Shown: positions 1-7,561 of the stretch, in pieces
Numbering within the stretch: the first letter of the stretch is position 1
How the letters are laid out: every line of letters begins with the position of its first letter
Origin: Bacteroidales bacterium
Lineage (GTDB): Bacteria > Bacteroidota > Bacteroidia > Bacteroidales > ML635J-15
Direction of reading: 5' to 3'
Assembly (NCBI GenBank): GCA_028697515.1
Contig: JAQVEY010000008.1
Span: 1-17,437, forward strand
DNA: 17,437 bases
Program-made: the position numbers and the translations under genes
Notes under the pieces: generated by a model
Databases searched by the model: none
What the model was told of the DNA's origin: nothing
What the model saw: only the letters and a program-made list of their open reading frames with translations

Positions 1-348
1 ATCCCGTGTGCTGCAGGCTGGGTTCATTTTACTTCGGACATGAAACTTAAATTATTTTGCTTATCGGAAACCATCGAAATAAAGAATGTTGTACTTCCTG
101 CCGGAAGCTGGATTGTGAGCAATTATTCAGATGATGCTCTTGTTGCCGTTTTCCCCGAAGATACTCTTATCGGTTCGTTTCCGGTAAAAGGAGGAGGAGG
201 ATCTAAAGGTATTCAGACTTCATTTTATGATAATGGAAATATTAAAAGCTTTTTCCCATATCAAAAATTTGAATACCAAGGAAAAGAATATAAGAAAAGC
301 ATATTTAAACCGATTACTCTTGAGGAAGAAGGTGTAATTGTTGAATGA
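1..348 (+). CDS. C-terminal part of a beta-repeat protein (5' truncated by window)
   Basis: The reading frame is open from the first base, so the ATG at position 40 is probably internal and the gene begins outside the window; 115 residues are visible before the TGA at 346-348. The sequence contains loose repeats of about 26-35 residues with a pattern like 'L-(S/P)-E-x-T-x-I ... G-x-x-V/I': IPCAAGWVHF, then ETIEIKNVVLPAGSWIV, then DTLIGSFPVKGGGGSKG, followed by SFYDNGNIKSFFP. The 'NGNIK' piece resembles YwqK/MORN-variant repeats, which form beta-hairpin stacks. No catalytic motif or membrane segment is visible in this part. The function is unknown and the family call is based on pattern only. 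Confidence 0.6.
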   Translation: MPCAAGWVHFTSDMKLKLFCLSETIEIKNVVLPAGSWIVSNYSDDALVAVFPEDTLIGSFPVKGGGGSKGIQTSFYDNGNIKSFFPYQKFEYQGKEYKKSIFKPITLEEEGVIVE

Positions 349-440
349 AAGACATCTCAAAATTTATAATATTCAAATTTTAGAACATTTTCAGAAAAAT
401 GATGTTTATATATCATTGAATTATTGCATAACTATTTATC

Positions 441-1028
441 ATGAAAAATAATTTCTCGAAAAAAATCTTCACTTCTAGCTTGCTACTAAATGATATAGGA
501 TTTCTTATTATAAAAATCCCTCAAATTATTGGCATGAGATTCAATAAAAAAATTTCTCACTCATTTGTCGAGAAAATCATGACAGTAACCACAGCTGTCA
601 ATGGTTGTGTTTATTGTGAGTGGTTTCATGCAAAGCAGGCACTAGCCAGTGGTATAAGTGAAAAGGAAATAAAAAATATGATAAATCTTCAGTTTCAGAC
701 AGATGCAACAGATTATGAATTGACAGCTTTGCTTTTTGCTCAACATTATGCCGAAACAAATAGAAATCCTGACGAAGCTATGCTAAAAGAACTTGTTGAT
801 AAATATGGAGAAAAAACATCAAAACAAATTATGCTTGTAATAAGAATGATTTTCTTTGGGAATTTATATGGAAATACATGGGATGCAGTTCTTAGCCGTT
901 TTAAAGGATTGCCAGCAAAGGGAAGTAATCTTATATTTGAAATGTTCTATTTTATAATTAATCTCTGGGTAATGTTTCCTACAATGTTGATTATGAGACT
1001 TAATACAAAGAACCAAATCATTACATAA
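441..1028 (+). CDS. AhpD-like (carboxymuconolactone decarboxylase family) protein with C-terminal membrane helix
   Basis: This 195-residue protein carries the alkylhydroperoxidase AhpD core signature: the segment TTAVNGCVYCEWFHAK has a Cys-x-x-Cys pair (C56, C59) and a histidine four residues later (H63). AhpD-type proteins use this pair and the nearby His for thiol-dependent peroxide reduction; other members are decarboxylases, and the substrate here cannot be told. Residues 75-150 are mostly helical, as in the family. The last ~30 residues (about 165-190, rich in F, I, L, W, M) look like a hydrophobic helix, which a soluble AhpD normally lacks, so the protein may be membrane attached. The gene ends 9 nt before the convergent nucleotidyltransferase gene. 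A near-match to the -7 element (TATCATTG, one mismatch) lies at 411-418. The start at 441 gives a basic, Asn/Lys-rich N terminus. Confidence 0.8.
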   Translation: MKNNFSKKIFTSSLLLNDIGFLIIKIPQIIGMRFNKKISHSFVEKIMTVTTAVNGCVYCEWFHAKQALASGISEKEIKNMINLQFQTDATDYELTALLFAQHYAETNRNPDEAMLKELVDKYGEKTSKQIMLVIRMIFFGNLYGNTWDAVLSRFKGLPAKGSNLIFEMFYFIINLWVMFPTMLIMRLNTKNQIIT

Positions 1029-1037
1029 TACGAGGTT

Positions 1038-1631
1038 TTAGCTTAGATTTAATCCAATCCACCTATCATAATCTTCCCGAGTATTAATATTTGCCAGAAT
1101 TTTGCAATTTTCAAATTCTATATTTTTTCGTCTGTATTTTTTTAGAAAAGTCTTCAGATCTAATGTGTTATCATCTTGTGTTAAAATATCAGAAATAATT
1201 GTCGGAGATATCAAAACAGGATGACCACCTTTATTATTAAATGAAGGGCAAATATAATCAGCGTCATTTATATTAGGTAAAAGATTAGTCAAAATTTCCT
1301 CTTCAATAAAAGGATTATCAATATTTGTGAAGAAAACAGGCAATGTAGGGTCGCATTTCTTTAAGCCAAATTGCAGTGAATAAAATCTCCCATAATCTGT
1401 ATGATTATTTACAACAACTTCTGTTTTTTGAGGTAAAGAAAAATTCTTGGTTCTAATAAGTTCTGCTCCTTCAGTATTCACAACAAGCACTATTTTTCTA
1501 CAATCTGAAGTATTAAAACTTGTACACAAATGTTCAGTAAAATTGTGATTCTCATTAAATCTTAGCAATATTTTTGGAATCCCCATCCTGCCCGAAGTAC
1601 CTGCCGCCAGAATTACTGCTGAAAAATCCAT
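1038..1631 (-). CDS. MobA/MocA-like nucleotidyltransferase
   Basis: The 197-residue protein begins with the nucleotide-binding loop of the MobA-like NTP transferase family, VILAAGTSGRMGIPK (residues 6-20), matching the LAAGxSxRMGxPK consensus. A metal-binding Asp is likely D105 in FTNIDNPF, equivalent to the 'DxP' motif after strand 4, and a GGHPVL segment follows near residue 135, typical of MocA/MobA relatives. Such enzymes transfer CMP or GMP to molybdopterin, giving the dinucleotide cofactors of xanthine dehydrogenase-type or DMSO reductase-type enzymes; sugar-nucleotide synthesis is the main alternative. MocA is the closer match by motif and length. The gene lies 25 nt downstream of the 1657-2805 gene on the same strand and is probably cotranscribed with it. 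Its role with the ygeY/ygeW region is inference. Confidence 0.75.
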   Translation of the reverse strand: MDFSAVILAAGTSGRMGIPKILLRFNENHNFTEHLCTSFNTSDCRKIVLVVNTEGAELIRTKNFSLPQKTEVVVNNHTDYGRFYSLQFGLKKCDPTLPVFFTNIDNPFIEEEILTNLLPNINDADYICPSFNNKGGHPVLISPTIISDILTQDDNTLDLKTFLKKYRRKNIEFENCKILANINTREDYDRWIGLNLS

Positions 1632-1656
1632 TTAAATATAATATTTGGAAATATTA

Positions 1657-2805
1657 CTATTCTGGTTGCTCAATAATTTCTTTTCTTATAAAAAACATTT
1701 GATTTTGGTCTCCACTACTCCAATGATATCCTAACGAAAAAGGAAGTTCTTTAACATTATCGCCACCTGCATCATAAACTTTCTTAAGGTCATTTTGCAT
1801 TAAATATGGACTTGGAAAATCGGCTATAGGCTTAACATAAACGCCATAAAAATAAGCATCCCATTTTGTCATATCATAATATTTATATGGAATACCCGTG
1901 TCATCCTGCAAAACTGATTTACTATTATCTAAAATAATATTACGTATTGTATTAAAAGTTCCATAATGCAACAAATACGAAGCAGATTTTACGTAAGTGT
2001 TTATTTCGCCCAAATTGTTAAGATATGTTTTAAATCCGGGAGTACTGGTAAATCCTTCGTCAGAAATGTCGCAGCGAAAATATCGTAATGTTTTAACTTT
2101 GTCAGACTCTTTTGTGTTGAAATCAATAGTTACACATTCTGTTGCTGAAAATCGTCCTGTAACAGTTGAAAGAGGTTTAAAACTTCCGTCCGAAGAAACA
2201 TACTCATACTTTACATCAATAATTTCATGACCGGTTTGAGCCATAAAAAATATTATAACCGGCAAAACCCCTTTTACTCTGGCATTATGCAAATCTGTAT
2301 TCATTCTTCCGGTAATAAAATAACTACGCATGTAAATATCTCGAATTGAATAATAAAATTTATCGAGATAATCAGATAAGTCTTTTTGTTTCATTTTTGA
2401 CAAATCGGGAACTTCGCCCAATTGCTCCTGAGCTAAAAACAAATAATCCTCAGCATAAGGGAACAAAATATATGCATGTAAAAAATCTGGACCAGAAAAA
2501 GGATAAAATAGTAAAAGGGAATCGTTTATTCGAGGACTTATCTCCTCATTACGCCAATTTGCCATTGGAGTTAATCGAGTGCTATCCATTGAAGGCCAGT
2601 CAACATTAATTTTTGCTTGATATTCTTTCCAAAAAGTTAAATCAATCGTTGTATCTGTAATCGAAGCAGGAAATTCCTGACCTGTTATAAAAAGAGCAAA
2701 TTCCTGATATTTGTTGATATTAACTGTGTCGGTTTGAGCATAAGTCCTAGAGCCACCGAATAATGCAATTGTAATAAATAATACTGAGAATAATTTTGTC
2801 TTCAT
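1657..2805 (-). CDS. Exported protein of unknown function
   Basis: This 382-residue protein starts with a classical signal peptide: two lysines, a hydrophobic core at residues 5-16, and a probable signal peptidase I site after TYA (residues 21-23, mature start QTDTVN). The rest has no transmembrane helix, no recognised catalytic motif and no repeat. It is rich in aromatic residues (many Y, F, W), with an acidic central part and a short segment LPVIIFFMAQTGHEIID around residues 183-200. A periplasmic or surface location is likely. It precedes the MocA-like nucleotidyltransferase by 25 nt. A TAnnTTTG element lies 23 nt upstream of the ATG. I do not recognise the family. Confidence 0.7.
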   Translation of the reverse strand: MKTKLFSVLFITIALFGGSRTYAQTDTVNINKYQEFALFITGQEFPASITDTTIDLTFWKEYQAKINVDWPSMDSTRLTPMANWRNEEISPRINDSLLLFYPFSGPDFLHAYILFPYAEDYLFLAQEQLGEVPDLSKMKQKDLSDYLDKFYYSIRDIYMRSYFITGRMNTDLHNARVKGVLPVIIFFMAQTGHEIIDVKYEYVSSDGSFKPLSTVTGRFSATECVTIDFNTKESDKVKTLRYFRCDISDEGFTSTPGFKTYLNNLGEINTYVKSASYLLHYGTFNTIRNIILDNSKSVLQDDTGIPYKYYDMTKWDAYFYGVYVKPIADFPSPYLMQNDLKKVYDAGGDNVKELPFSLGYHWSSGDQNQMFFIRKEIIEQPE

Positions 2806-2828
2806 TTTAAGTTTATTTTTTAATGCTA

Positions 2829-2836
2829 CAAAATTA
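2829..2836 (-). promoter_or_regulatory. Bacteroidota -7 element for the exported-protein gene
   Basis: On the minus strand this reads TAATTTTG, an exact match to TAnnTTTG, the -7 consensus of the Bacteroidota primary sigma factor. It ends 23 nt before the ATG at 2805. I found no good -33 TTTG at the usual distance, so only half the promoter is supported. Confidence 0.4.
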
Positions 2837-2947
2837 AGATTTTTTGATGAGGACTGAAATAAAATTTGTGAATAGGGGAAGAAGAATTTCTAATCTGATT
2901 TATTTCGAAATGAATATAATTATGTCAAGAAACTCTGCTCGTTTAAT

Positions 2948-2996
2948 TTCACGCAAAGACGCAAAGACGCAAAATCTCTTTAATTATTCTTTGCGA
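2948..2996. repeat. ACGCAAAG short tandem and inverted repeat
   Basis: Three adjacent 8-nt units (ACGCAAAG, ACGCAAAG, ACGCAAAA) lie at 2951-2974. A reverse copy of the core, CTTTGCG, follows at 2989-2995, so the transcript could form a hairpin with a loop of about 15-30 nt depending on which unit pairs. Similar CGCAAAGA runs are known as dispersed intergenic repeats in many environmental bacterial genomes. The rest of the 396-base gap (2806-3201) shows no credible coding frame; it otherwise contains only a -7 element at its left end and the hairpins at 3112-3168. Confidence 0.7.
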
Positions 2997-3111
2997 ACTT
3001 TACGTATTGCTTAGAAATATCTACTTTATACTGTAACTAGTGCAAAACGCGAATGCTTCGACAAAACCATCAACAAACTTGCAATTGAGTGTTGAGAAGT
3101 AAAATGACAAA

Positions 3112-3139
3112 ATTTTATAAAAAATAATTTTTATAAAAT
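3112..3139. repeat. Perfect AT-only palindrome downstream of sppA
   Basis: A 12-nt arm at 3112-3123 (ATTTTATAAAAA) is followed by the loop ATAA and its exact reverse complement at 3128-3139. It abuts the GC-containing hairpin at 3144-3168. On the minus strand it lies just beyond the U-rich tail of that terminator and may act as a second, weaker termination or RNA 3'-end protection structure. Confidence 0.5.
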
Positions 3140-3143
3140 AAAA

Positions 3144-3168
3144 GAGCTGTTTCATTCCGAAACAGCTC
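3144..3168 (-). terminator. Rho-independent terminator of sppA
   Basis: A perfect 10-bp stem (3144-3153 with 3159-3168; GAGCTGTTTC against GAAACAGCTC) encloses a 5-nt loop. Read on the minus strand it is followed by TTTTATTTTAT, a good U tract, and it begins 33 nt after the sppA stop codon. On the plus strand the following bases are not T-rich, so the minus orientation is preferred. Confidence 0.85.
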
Positions 3169-3201
3169 CTTAAGTCATATTAAACTTAAAATATTTCTAC
3201 T

Positions 3202-4971
3202 CTAATAAATTTCAATTGCAAAATCCATTCTTGCTTGCACTCCACGAAGTCTATTTACATCTTGCAATAATTTGTAAAACTTATAATTCTCTCCAAGGGT
3301 TTCTTTAAGAAAACTTTCTGATGCTTGTCCTGACATATCGGTCATTAATTTTTCCATAAAATCTACTTTTTCTGGATATTCAAAAATTCTATAGTCTTCA
3401 ATTTTAGCAAGTTCTTTAGCTTTTTTTACAGCAGCATCAAGACCACCTATTTCGTCAACTAGTCCAATTTCCTTTGCATTTACACCGCTCCAAACTCTTC
3501 CTTGTCCAATAGAGTCAACTTCGGCTTTGGTTAATTTTCTTCCGTCAGAAACTCTGGTTAAAAACACATCATAAAAATCTTCGATTTGTCTTTGAATGAA
3601 TTCGCCTTCGGCAGGAGTAAACGGTCTCATAATAGAGCCGAAATCCGAATTGTAATTTGTCCCAACACCATCTACTGTAATTCCCAATTTGTCATTCATA
3701 AGTTTTTCGATGTTTGGTATCATTCCAAAAACACCTATTGAACCTGTAATTGTATTAGGTTGAGCAAAGATATAATTTGCAGGACAAGAAATATAATAAC
3801 CACCTGATGCAGCAAGATTACCCATAGAAACAACCACAGGTTTTACTTTAACAGTAAGCTCTACTTCTCTCCAAATTATTTCTGATGCAAGACCAGAACC
3901 TCCCGGAGAGTTTACTCTTAATACGACAGCTTTAACATCTTCATCCTCTCTTGCTTCACGAATAAGTCCTGCCATCCAATCACCTGCAATATTATTGTCA
4001 GGTTTTGCCCCATCTACTATATCGCCTTCTGCAAAGATTACTGCTATTTTGTTTTTGGATTTATTCTTTTCAGTTTTAATTTTAGCATCACAATATTTAT
4101 TTATATTAATCATAAATTCTTCAGGTTTGTCTTCTGATTCTGATTTAGTTTTTAATTCAGCTAAAACCTCATCGTAATACATAATCCCGTCAATAAATCC
4201 GTATTTTAAAGCAGTTTCTGCATCATAAACCATCAGACTGTCTGCATACATATTTAAGTTATCCATGCTTATGTTTCTTTGTTTTGATATCTTCTGACAC
4301 ATATCATCCCAAATACTTTGCAACAGGGTCATGGATTGCAATTTACTTGCATCACTCATGTGGTCGTTCATAAATGGCTCAACAGCAGATTTAAATTGTC
4401 CGTGTCTAAATATTTGTGCTTCAACACCAAGTTTTTCGAGGGCACCTTTAAAAAACATGACTTGTGAATTTAAGCCTTTCCATTCTATCCCACCCTGAGG
4501 ATTCATATAAATTTTATCAGCAACAGAAGCTATATAGTATGCTTTTTGAGAGTATGCAGAAGAATAACAAATAATGAATTTCCCCGAGGATTTAAAATCA
4601 ACAAGTTTGTTTCTAATCTCTTCTAAACTTGCCAACCCTGCAGGAACATAAGTTAAATCGAGGTATATCCCTTTAATTCTCTCGTCATTTTTTGCCTTTT
4701 CTAGTGTTTTTAAAATATCATTTAAACCAAGAACTTTTGTTGATTCAAATGTCATAAAATCAATACTTTCAAAAGGATTATCTGATGCTTTATCCGGGAT
4801 GTCAGTAGCCAAATTCATTGTTAAAACCGAATTATCATTAACAAGTACTTCTGTCTCACCTAATCCGGCAATTAGTGCTGAAAATATTCCAAATAAAATA
4901 CCGAAAATCACAACAAAAGTTATAATACTTCCGACAACTGTTGCCAAAGTATATTTCCAAAAATTATTCAT
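3202..4971 (-). CDS. sppA: Signal peptide peptidase SppA, long (67 kDa-type) form
   Basis: The 589-residue protein has the two tandem ClpP-like serine protease domains of the long SppA form, close to the E. coli length of 618. An N-terminal transmembrane helix spans about residues 8-37. The general-base lysine is K194 in GQFKSAVEPF (N-terminal domain) and the nucleophile is S389 in GNLAASGGYYIS (C-terminal domain), matching the Ser/Lys dyad that is completed between domains and subunits. SppA degrades cleaved signal peptides left in the inner membrane, with its active site on the outer face. The LRVNSPGGSG (351-360) and TITGSIGVFG (407-416) segments are standard family blocks. The gene stands alone, with a terminator just downstream and a 153-nt gap to the upstream phosphatase gene. 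No start-deciding ribosome binding site is seen, as usual in this phylum. Confidence 0.95.
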   Translation of the reverse strand: MNNFWKYTLATVVGSIITFVVIFGILFGIFSALIAGLGETEVLVNDNSVLTMNLATDIPDKASDNPFESIDFMTFESTKVLGLNDILKTLEKAKNDERIKGIYLDLTYVPAGLASLEEIRNKLVDFKSSGKFIICYSSAYSQKAYYIASVADKIYMNPQGGIEWKGLNSQVMFFKGALEKLGVEAQIFRHGQFKSAVEPFMNDHMSDASKLQSMTLLQSIWDDMCQKISKQRNISMDNLNMYADSLMVYDAETALKYGFIDGIMYYDEVLAELKTKSESEDKPEEFMININKYCDAKIKTEKNKSKNKIAVIFAEGDIVDGAKPDNNIAGDWMAGLIREAREDEDVKAVVLRVNSPGGSGLASEIIWREVELTVKVKPVVVSMGNLAASGGYYISCPANYIFAQPNTITGSIGVFGMIPNIEKLMNDKLGITVDGVGTNYNSDFGSIMRPFTPAEGEFIQRQIEDFYDVFLTRVSDGRKLTKAEVDSIGQGRVWSGVNAKEIGLVDEIGGLDAAVKKAKELAKIEDYRIFEYPEKVDFMEKLMTDMSGQASESFLKETLGENYKFYKLLQDVNRLRGVQARMDFAIEIY

Positions 4972-5124
4972 ATAGTTATTTATTAGGTTAATAATGTGCT
5001 AAATTACAATAGTATTTTAAACTAAACAAAACTCTTAACAAGATATTAACTTAAAAAAGGCTTAAAGAGATTACAAAACACGTATTTACTTGTCTTCAGC
5101 GACTTATATTCAAAAAATATAATA

Positions 5125-5955
5125 CTATTTACAAACCTTATCGTATCCGATGAGAGCATCAAGTTTGTTTTGTAATGAAGTTTTATTTTCATCTTTCATA
5201 AGAGGTTTTTCCCAGTTTCCGTACATTGGATTTGGTAGAATGATAAAGAATGATCCAAATTGATCTTTTAGCTCATCAACTTTGTCGAAACCGTACTTAT
5301 CTGTTCTATCATCAAGATATGAGTCGAAATCCGCAAGATTATCTCCGATTAATAAAACGATATTATATTTCTCTGCCACTGCAGCTCTACGAGCGTCTTT
5401 AGCACTCTCGTCTGTTCTGCAGTAAAAGTTTTCTGGTTCTACTTCTGGAAATCCTAAATTCTTCATATTCTCAATAGTAGCCTCGGTTTCGTTTTCACGA
5501 CGATTTGAGATATAAACTATTTCAACATTCTTCGAAATTGCATAGTTAAGGAAATCTATTGCTCCGGGAATAGCGGTAGCACATTTTTTATCTGACCACT
5601 CCTTCCAGTTTTCTTTGGTATAAGACGTGTCTTCAAGAATAAGATAAGCTTCAAAATAGCTGTTATCTAAAACTGTTTCGTCAATATCAAGAATTACAGC
5701 CGCAGGTTTATCTCCTTTACTTGATTCGAGATTATTATCCAAAGCTAATTTTGCATAATTAAATGATTGATAACAACAAGCCCTATATTCCGCAGAAGTT
5801 TGTACCCATAATGTTGCATTTAACAAGAATTCCGAAGTTTCGTCTAATACAACAACTTCTTTTTCACAACACACTTCCTTTTTGTCCTTATCACAATTAC
5901 ATGACCAAGTTGTAAAAACAACACAAACGATAATTAAATAAAATAGGTTTTTCAT
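5125..5955 (-). CDS. Class C acid phosphatase / 5'-nucleotidase lipoprotein, e(P4) family
   Basis: The 276-residue protein is a HAD-superfamily phosphatase. Motif I is AVILDIDETVLDNSY, with D90 and D92 as nucleophile and acid/base and the class C pattern DxDETxLDN. Motif II is SNR at 149-151, motif III is probably K185 in ESAKDARR, and motif IV is GDNLADFD at 203-210. The N terminus is a lipoprotein signal ending at TTWSC, with C19 as the lipidated residue, so the enzyme is probably outer-membrane anchored and periplasmic or surface exposed. Haemophilus e(P4) hydrolyses nucleoside monophosphates and NMN, letting nucleosides enter the cell; the substrate here is inferred from family only. Several extra cysteines (C21, C29, C30, C60, C61) follow the lipobox and are unusual. 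A -7 element lies 24 nt upstream. Confidence 0.9.
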   Translation of the reverse strand: MKNLFYLIIVCVVFTTWSCNCDKDKKEVCCEKEVVVLDETSEFLLNATLWVQTSAEYRACCYQSFNYAKLALDNNLESSKGDKPAAVILDIDETVLDNSYFEAYLILEDTSYTKENWKEWSDKKCATAIPGAIDFLNYAISKNVEIVYISNRRENETEATIENMKNLGFPEVEPENFYCRTDESAKDARRAAVAEKYNIVLLIGDNLADFDSYLDDRTDKYGFDKVDELKDQFGSFFIILPNPMYGNWEKPLMKDENKTSLQNKLDALIGYDKVCK

Positions 5956-5979
5956 AAAATTTATTTTTTAATTTATTAA

Positions 5980-6011
5980 CAAAAATAATCAAGATTTCTT
6001 TCTATACCCAA
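5980..6011 (-). promoter_or_regulatory. Candidate promoter of the acid phosphatase gene
   Basis: On the minus strand TATTTTTG (5980-5987) fits the Bacteroidota -7 consensus TAnnTTTG, 24 nt before the ATG. A TTG trinucleotide (6009-6011) lies 21 nt further upstream, where the -33 element is expected. Both halves are short, so the call is tentative. Confidence 0.45.
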
Positions 6012-6037
6012 TCAGAAGTCAATTTTTTCAATAAAAC

Positions 6038-6721
6038 TCATTTTAGTACAGCACCAACACTAATCTGTAATCCCTGATAAAGGATTTTACTATTATTAAA
6101 ACTAAAACTTCCCGATTCAATTATTGTATTGCTTTTGGTTGCTACATAGCTTCCATCAACTTTAAACAATTGACTTCCTATATAATAATTAGCTCCGATA
6201 TATCCCCATGCTGATTTGGTAACTTTAAAACTCAATTTTGTTCCAAAGATATAACCCCATCCGAATCCGTTCTTTTTATAATTTAAATTGGAATCAAACG
6301 AAGAAAAGCTATGTGCTTCTGCCAACATAGAATTAAACTCTGACTTAATAATTTTTTGATTAAAGCCCCAAAATCCGAAAACTCCACCAAGAATGTCAAA
6401 TTTTACCTGTTTAAAACTCAATACGACAGCTGGCAATAGGGTTAATTCCATTGATTGAAAAGGGCCAACTAATGCACGTTCCGAGTTATATTCTTCTGAA
6501 AATCCAAACATGCTCATCCCTCCTATATGGTATAAACCTATTCCGGGCGATATTTGAAAGAAGTCTGACATTTTAACTGGTAAGCTAAAATTTACAGGTG
6601 CTACCGGATTTGAAAAATAACCGTTTTTCGGGAAAAAATATGAAAAGCCAACAGACTGAGAATAGACTTGCGCGGAAAACAATAGGAAAAGAAAAATTAC
6701 TATTAGTTTAAGTTTTTTCAT
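6038..6721 (-). CDS. Exported beta-rich protein, possibly a small outer-membrane barrel
   Basis: The 227-residue protein has a clear signal peptide (KKLK, hydrophobic residues 6-17, probable cleavage after VYS or AQVYS near residue 21). The mature part alternates polar and hydrophobic residues with many glycines and aromatics (for example GFGWGYIFGTKLSF near 152-166 and LQISVGAVLK at the C terminus), the pattern of an 8- to 10-strand outer-membrane beta-barrel. There is no enzymatic motif. The gene follows the YwqK-like lipoprotein gene by 30 nt on the same strand and is probably in its transcript. The family was not recognised; a secreted non-barrel beta protein is the alternative. Confidence 0.65.
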   Translation of the reverse strand: MKKLKLIVIFLFLLFSAQVYSQSVGFSYFFPKNGYFSNPVAPVNFSLPVKMSDFFQISPGIGLYHIGGMSMFGFSEEYNSERALVGPFQSMELTLLPAVVLSFKQVKFDILGGVFGFWGFNQKIIKSEFNSMLAEAHSFSSFDSNLNYKKNGFGWGYIFGTKLSFKVTKSAWGYIGANYYIGSQLFKVDGSYVATKSNTIIESGSFSFNNSKILYQGLQISVGAVLK

Positions 6722-6751
6722 AAGTTAGTCTGTTAAAGATAATATAATATT

Positions 6752-7306
6752 TTACTCGTCAGTAGTTCCTTTTTGCCACAAAATCTGGCCTTTTTCATAC
6801 ATTACCTCTCCCAATAGATTTCCCTTATCATCGTAAAACGACCAAAGACCTTCAGCTACATCATTGATATAGTTTTTTGTATATCTAATCTGACCATTAT
6901 CATAATACACATTGCTGCTGCCATTTTTTAAGCCTTTTGCAAAATATCCCACACTCCAAATTTTACCATTCTCATAGTAAGCTACCCACTTTCCTGTTCT
7001 TTGGTTATTGATAAGAGTGCCTTCAATAAACAAATTACCTGACATATAATACTGTTTTTCATAAACACTGTCTATGTTTTGCGAATTGAAAAAATGTATT
7101 TTCATCGGTTCTCCTGTATCAAAAGTGTCAATAATTATCATCTCTTTACTAGTGAAAACAGTGTCTCCGTTTGAAACTATAGACTTTATGCTATCATTTG
7201 TGTTTTCTTTTGCAATATCCGACTTAGAATGATTATTATTACAAGAAAATGCTGTTAGAAATATCATTGCAGCAATAATAATGGATATAGTTTTAATGTT
7301 TTTCAT
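6752..7306 (-). CDS. YwqK/MORN-variant repeat lipoprotein
   Basis: From the ATG at 7306 the protein has 184 residues. A GTG six codons upstream is open but would place extra residues before a well-formed lipoprotein signal, so the ATG is preferred. The signal MKNIKTISIIIAAMIFLTAF ends in a lipobox-like AFSC with C22. The C-terminal half holds three to four repeats of about 22-24 residues built around 'G.W..YY.NG.I....Y..G...G', seen in GKWVAYYENGKIWSVGYF, GSSNVYYDNGQIRYTKNY and GLWSFYDDKGNLLGEVMY. This is the MORN-variant repeat of the YwqK family. In Bacteroidota such proteins are common surface or periplasmic lipoproteins of unknown role; the 'antitoxin YwqK' label attached to the family is not supported by this context. 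It starts a minus-strand unit with the beta-rich protein downstream. Confidence 0.8.
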   Translation of the reverse strand: MKNIKTISIIIAAMIFLTAFSCNNNHSKSDIAKENTNDSIKSIVSNGDTVFTSKEMIIIDTFDTGEPMKIHFFNSQNIDSVYEKQYYMSGNLFIEGTLINNQRTGKWVAYYENGKIWSVGYFAKGLKNGSSNVYYDNGQIRYTKNYINDVAEGLWSFYDDKGNLLGEVMYEKGQILWQKGTTDE

Positions 7307-7323
7307 ACTAATAAATATTTGCA

Positions 7324-7331
7324 CAAAAATA
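7324..7331 (-). promoter_or_regulatory. -7 element for the YwqK-like lipoprotein gene
   Basis: The minus strand reads TATTTTTG, an exact TAnnTTTG match, 17 nt upstream of the ATG at 7306. Its presence supports that ATG, because the alternative GTG (7322-7324) would overlap the element. No well-spaced -33 TTTG was found. Confidence 0.45.
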
Positions 7332-7489
7332 TAAAAACACTGTTAATAATAAAACATAAACAAAGGATAATTACTAAATGCAATAAGCATTATATGACTG
7401 ATTAAGAAAACTGATTAATATCAGCTTTTCATCTTCATATTAAATAGGCTTTATTAAATTGTTATTATATTAGTATATTATTTAAGCTA

Positions 7490-7524
7490 TTTGTTTTCAA
7501 TTTAATTAAGTAATTATATCTTTG
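7490..7524 (+). promoter_or_regulatory. Candidate promoter of lpxC-fabZ
   Basis: TATCTTTG at 7517-7524 matches the Bacteroidota -7 consensus TAnnTTTG and lies 37 nt before the lpxC ATG. TTTG at 7490-7493 could be the -33 element, though the 23-nt spacer is slightly longer than the usual 19-21. The 255-nt region 7307-7561 is a divergent intergenic region and shows no gene. Confidence 0.55.
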
Positions 7525-7561
7525 CTTATTAATTTACAGAAGTATTTCTATTTTTAAAGAG

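Noticed and set aside
360..440. AT-rich inverted repeats before the AhpD-like gene, considered as a terminator for the partial first gene
   Set aside because: The stems consist only of A-T pairs and are of a kind expected by chance in this base composition.
1997..2609. Plus-strand open frames (1997-2230 and 2346-2609) inside the exported-protein gene
   Set aside because: They overlap a longer frame with a signal peptide and a promoter-like element, and resemble no family.
6752..7306. Toxin-antitoxin system suggested by the YwqK family name
   Set aside because: No toxin gene is adjacent; the protein has a lipoprotein signal and the neighbour is a beta-rich exported protein.
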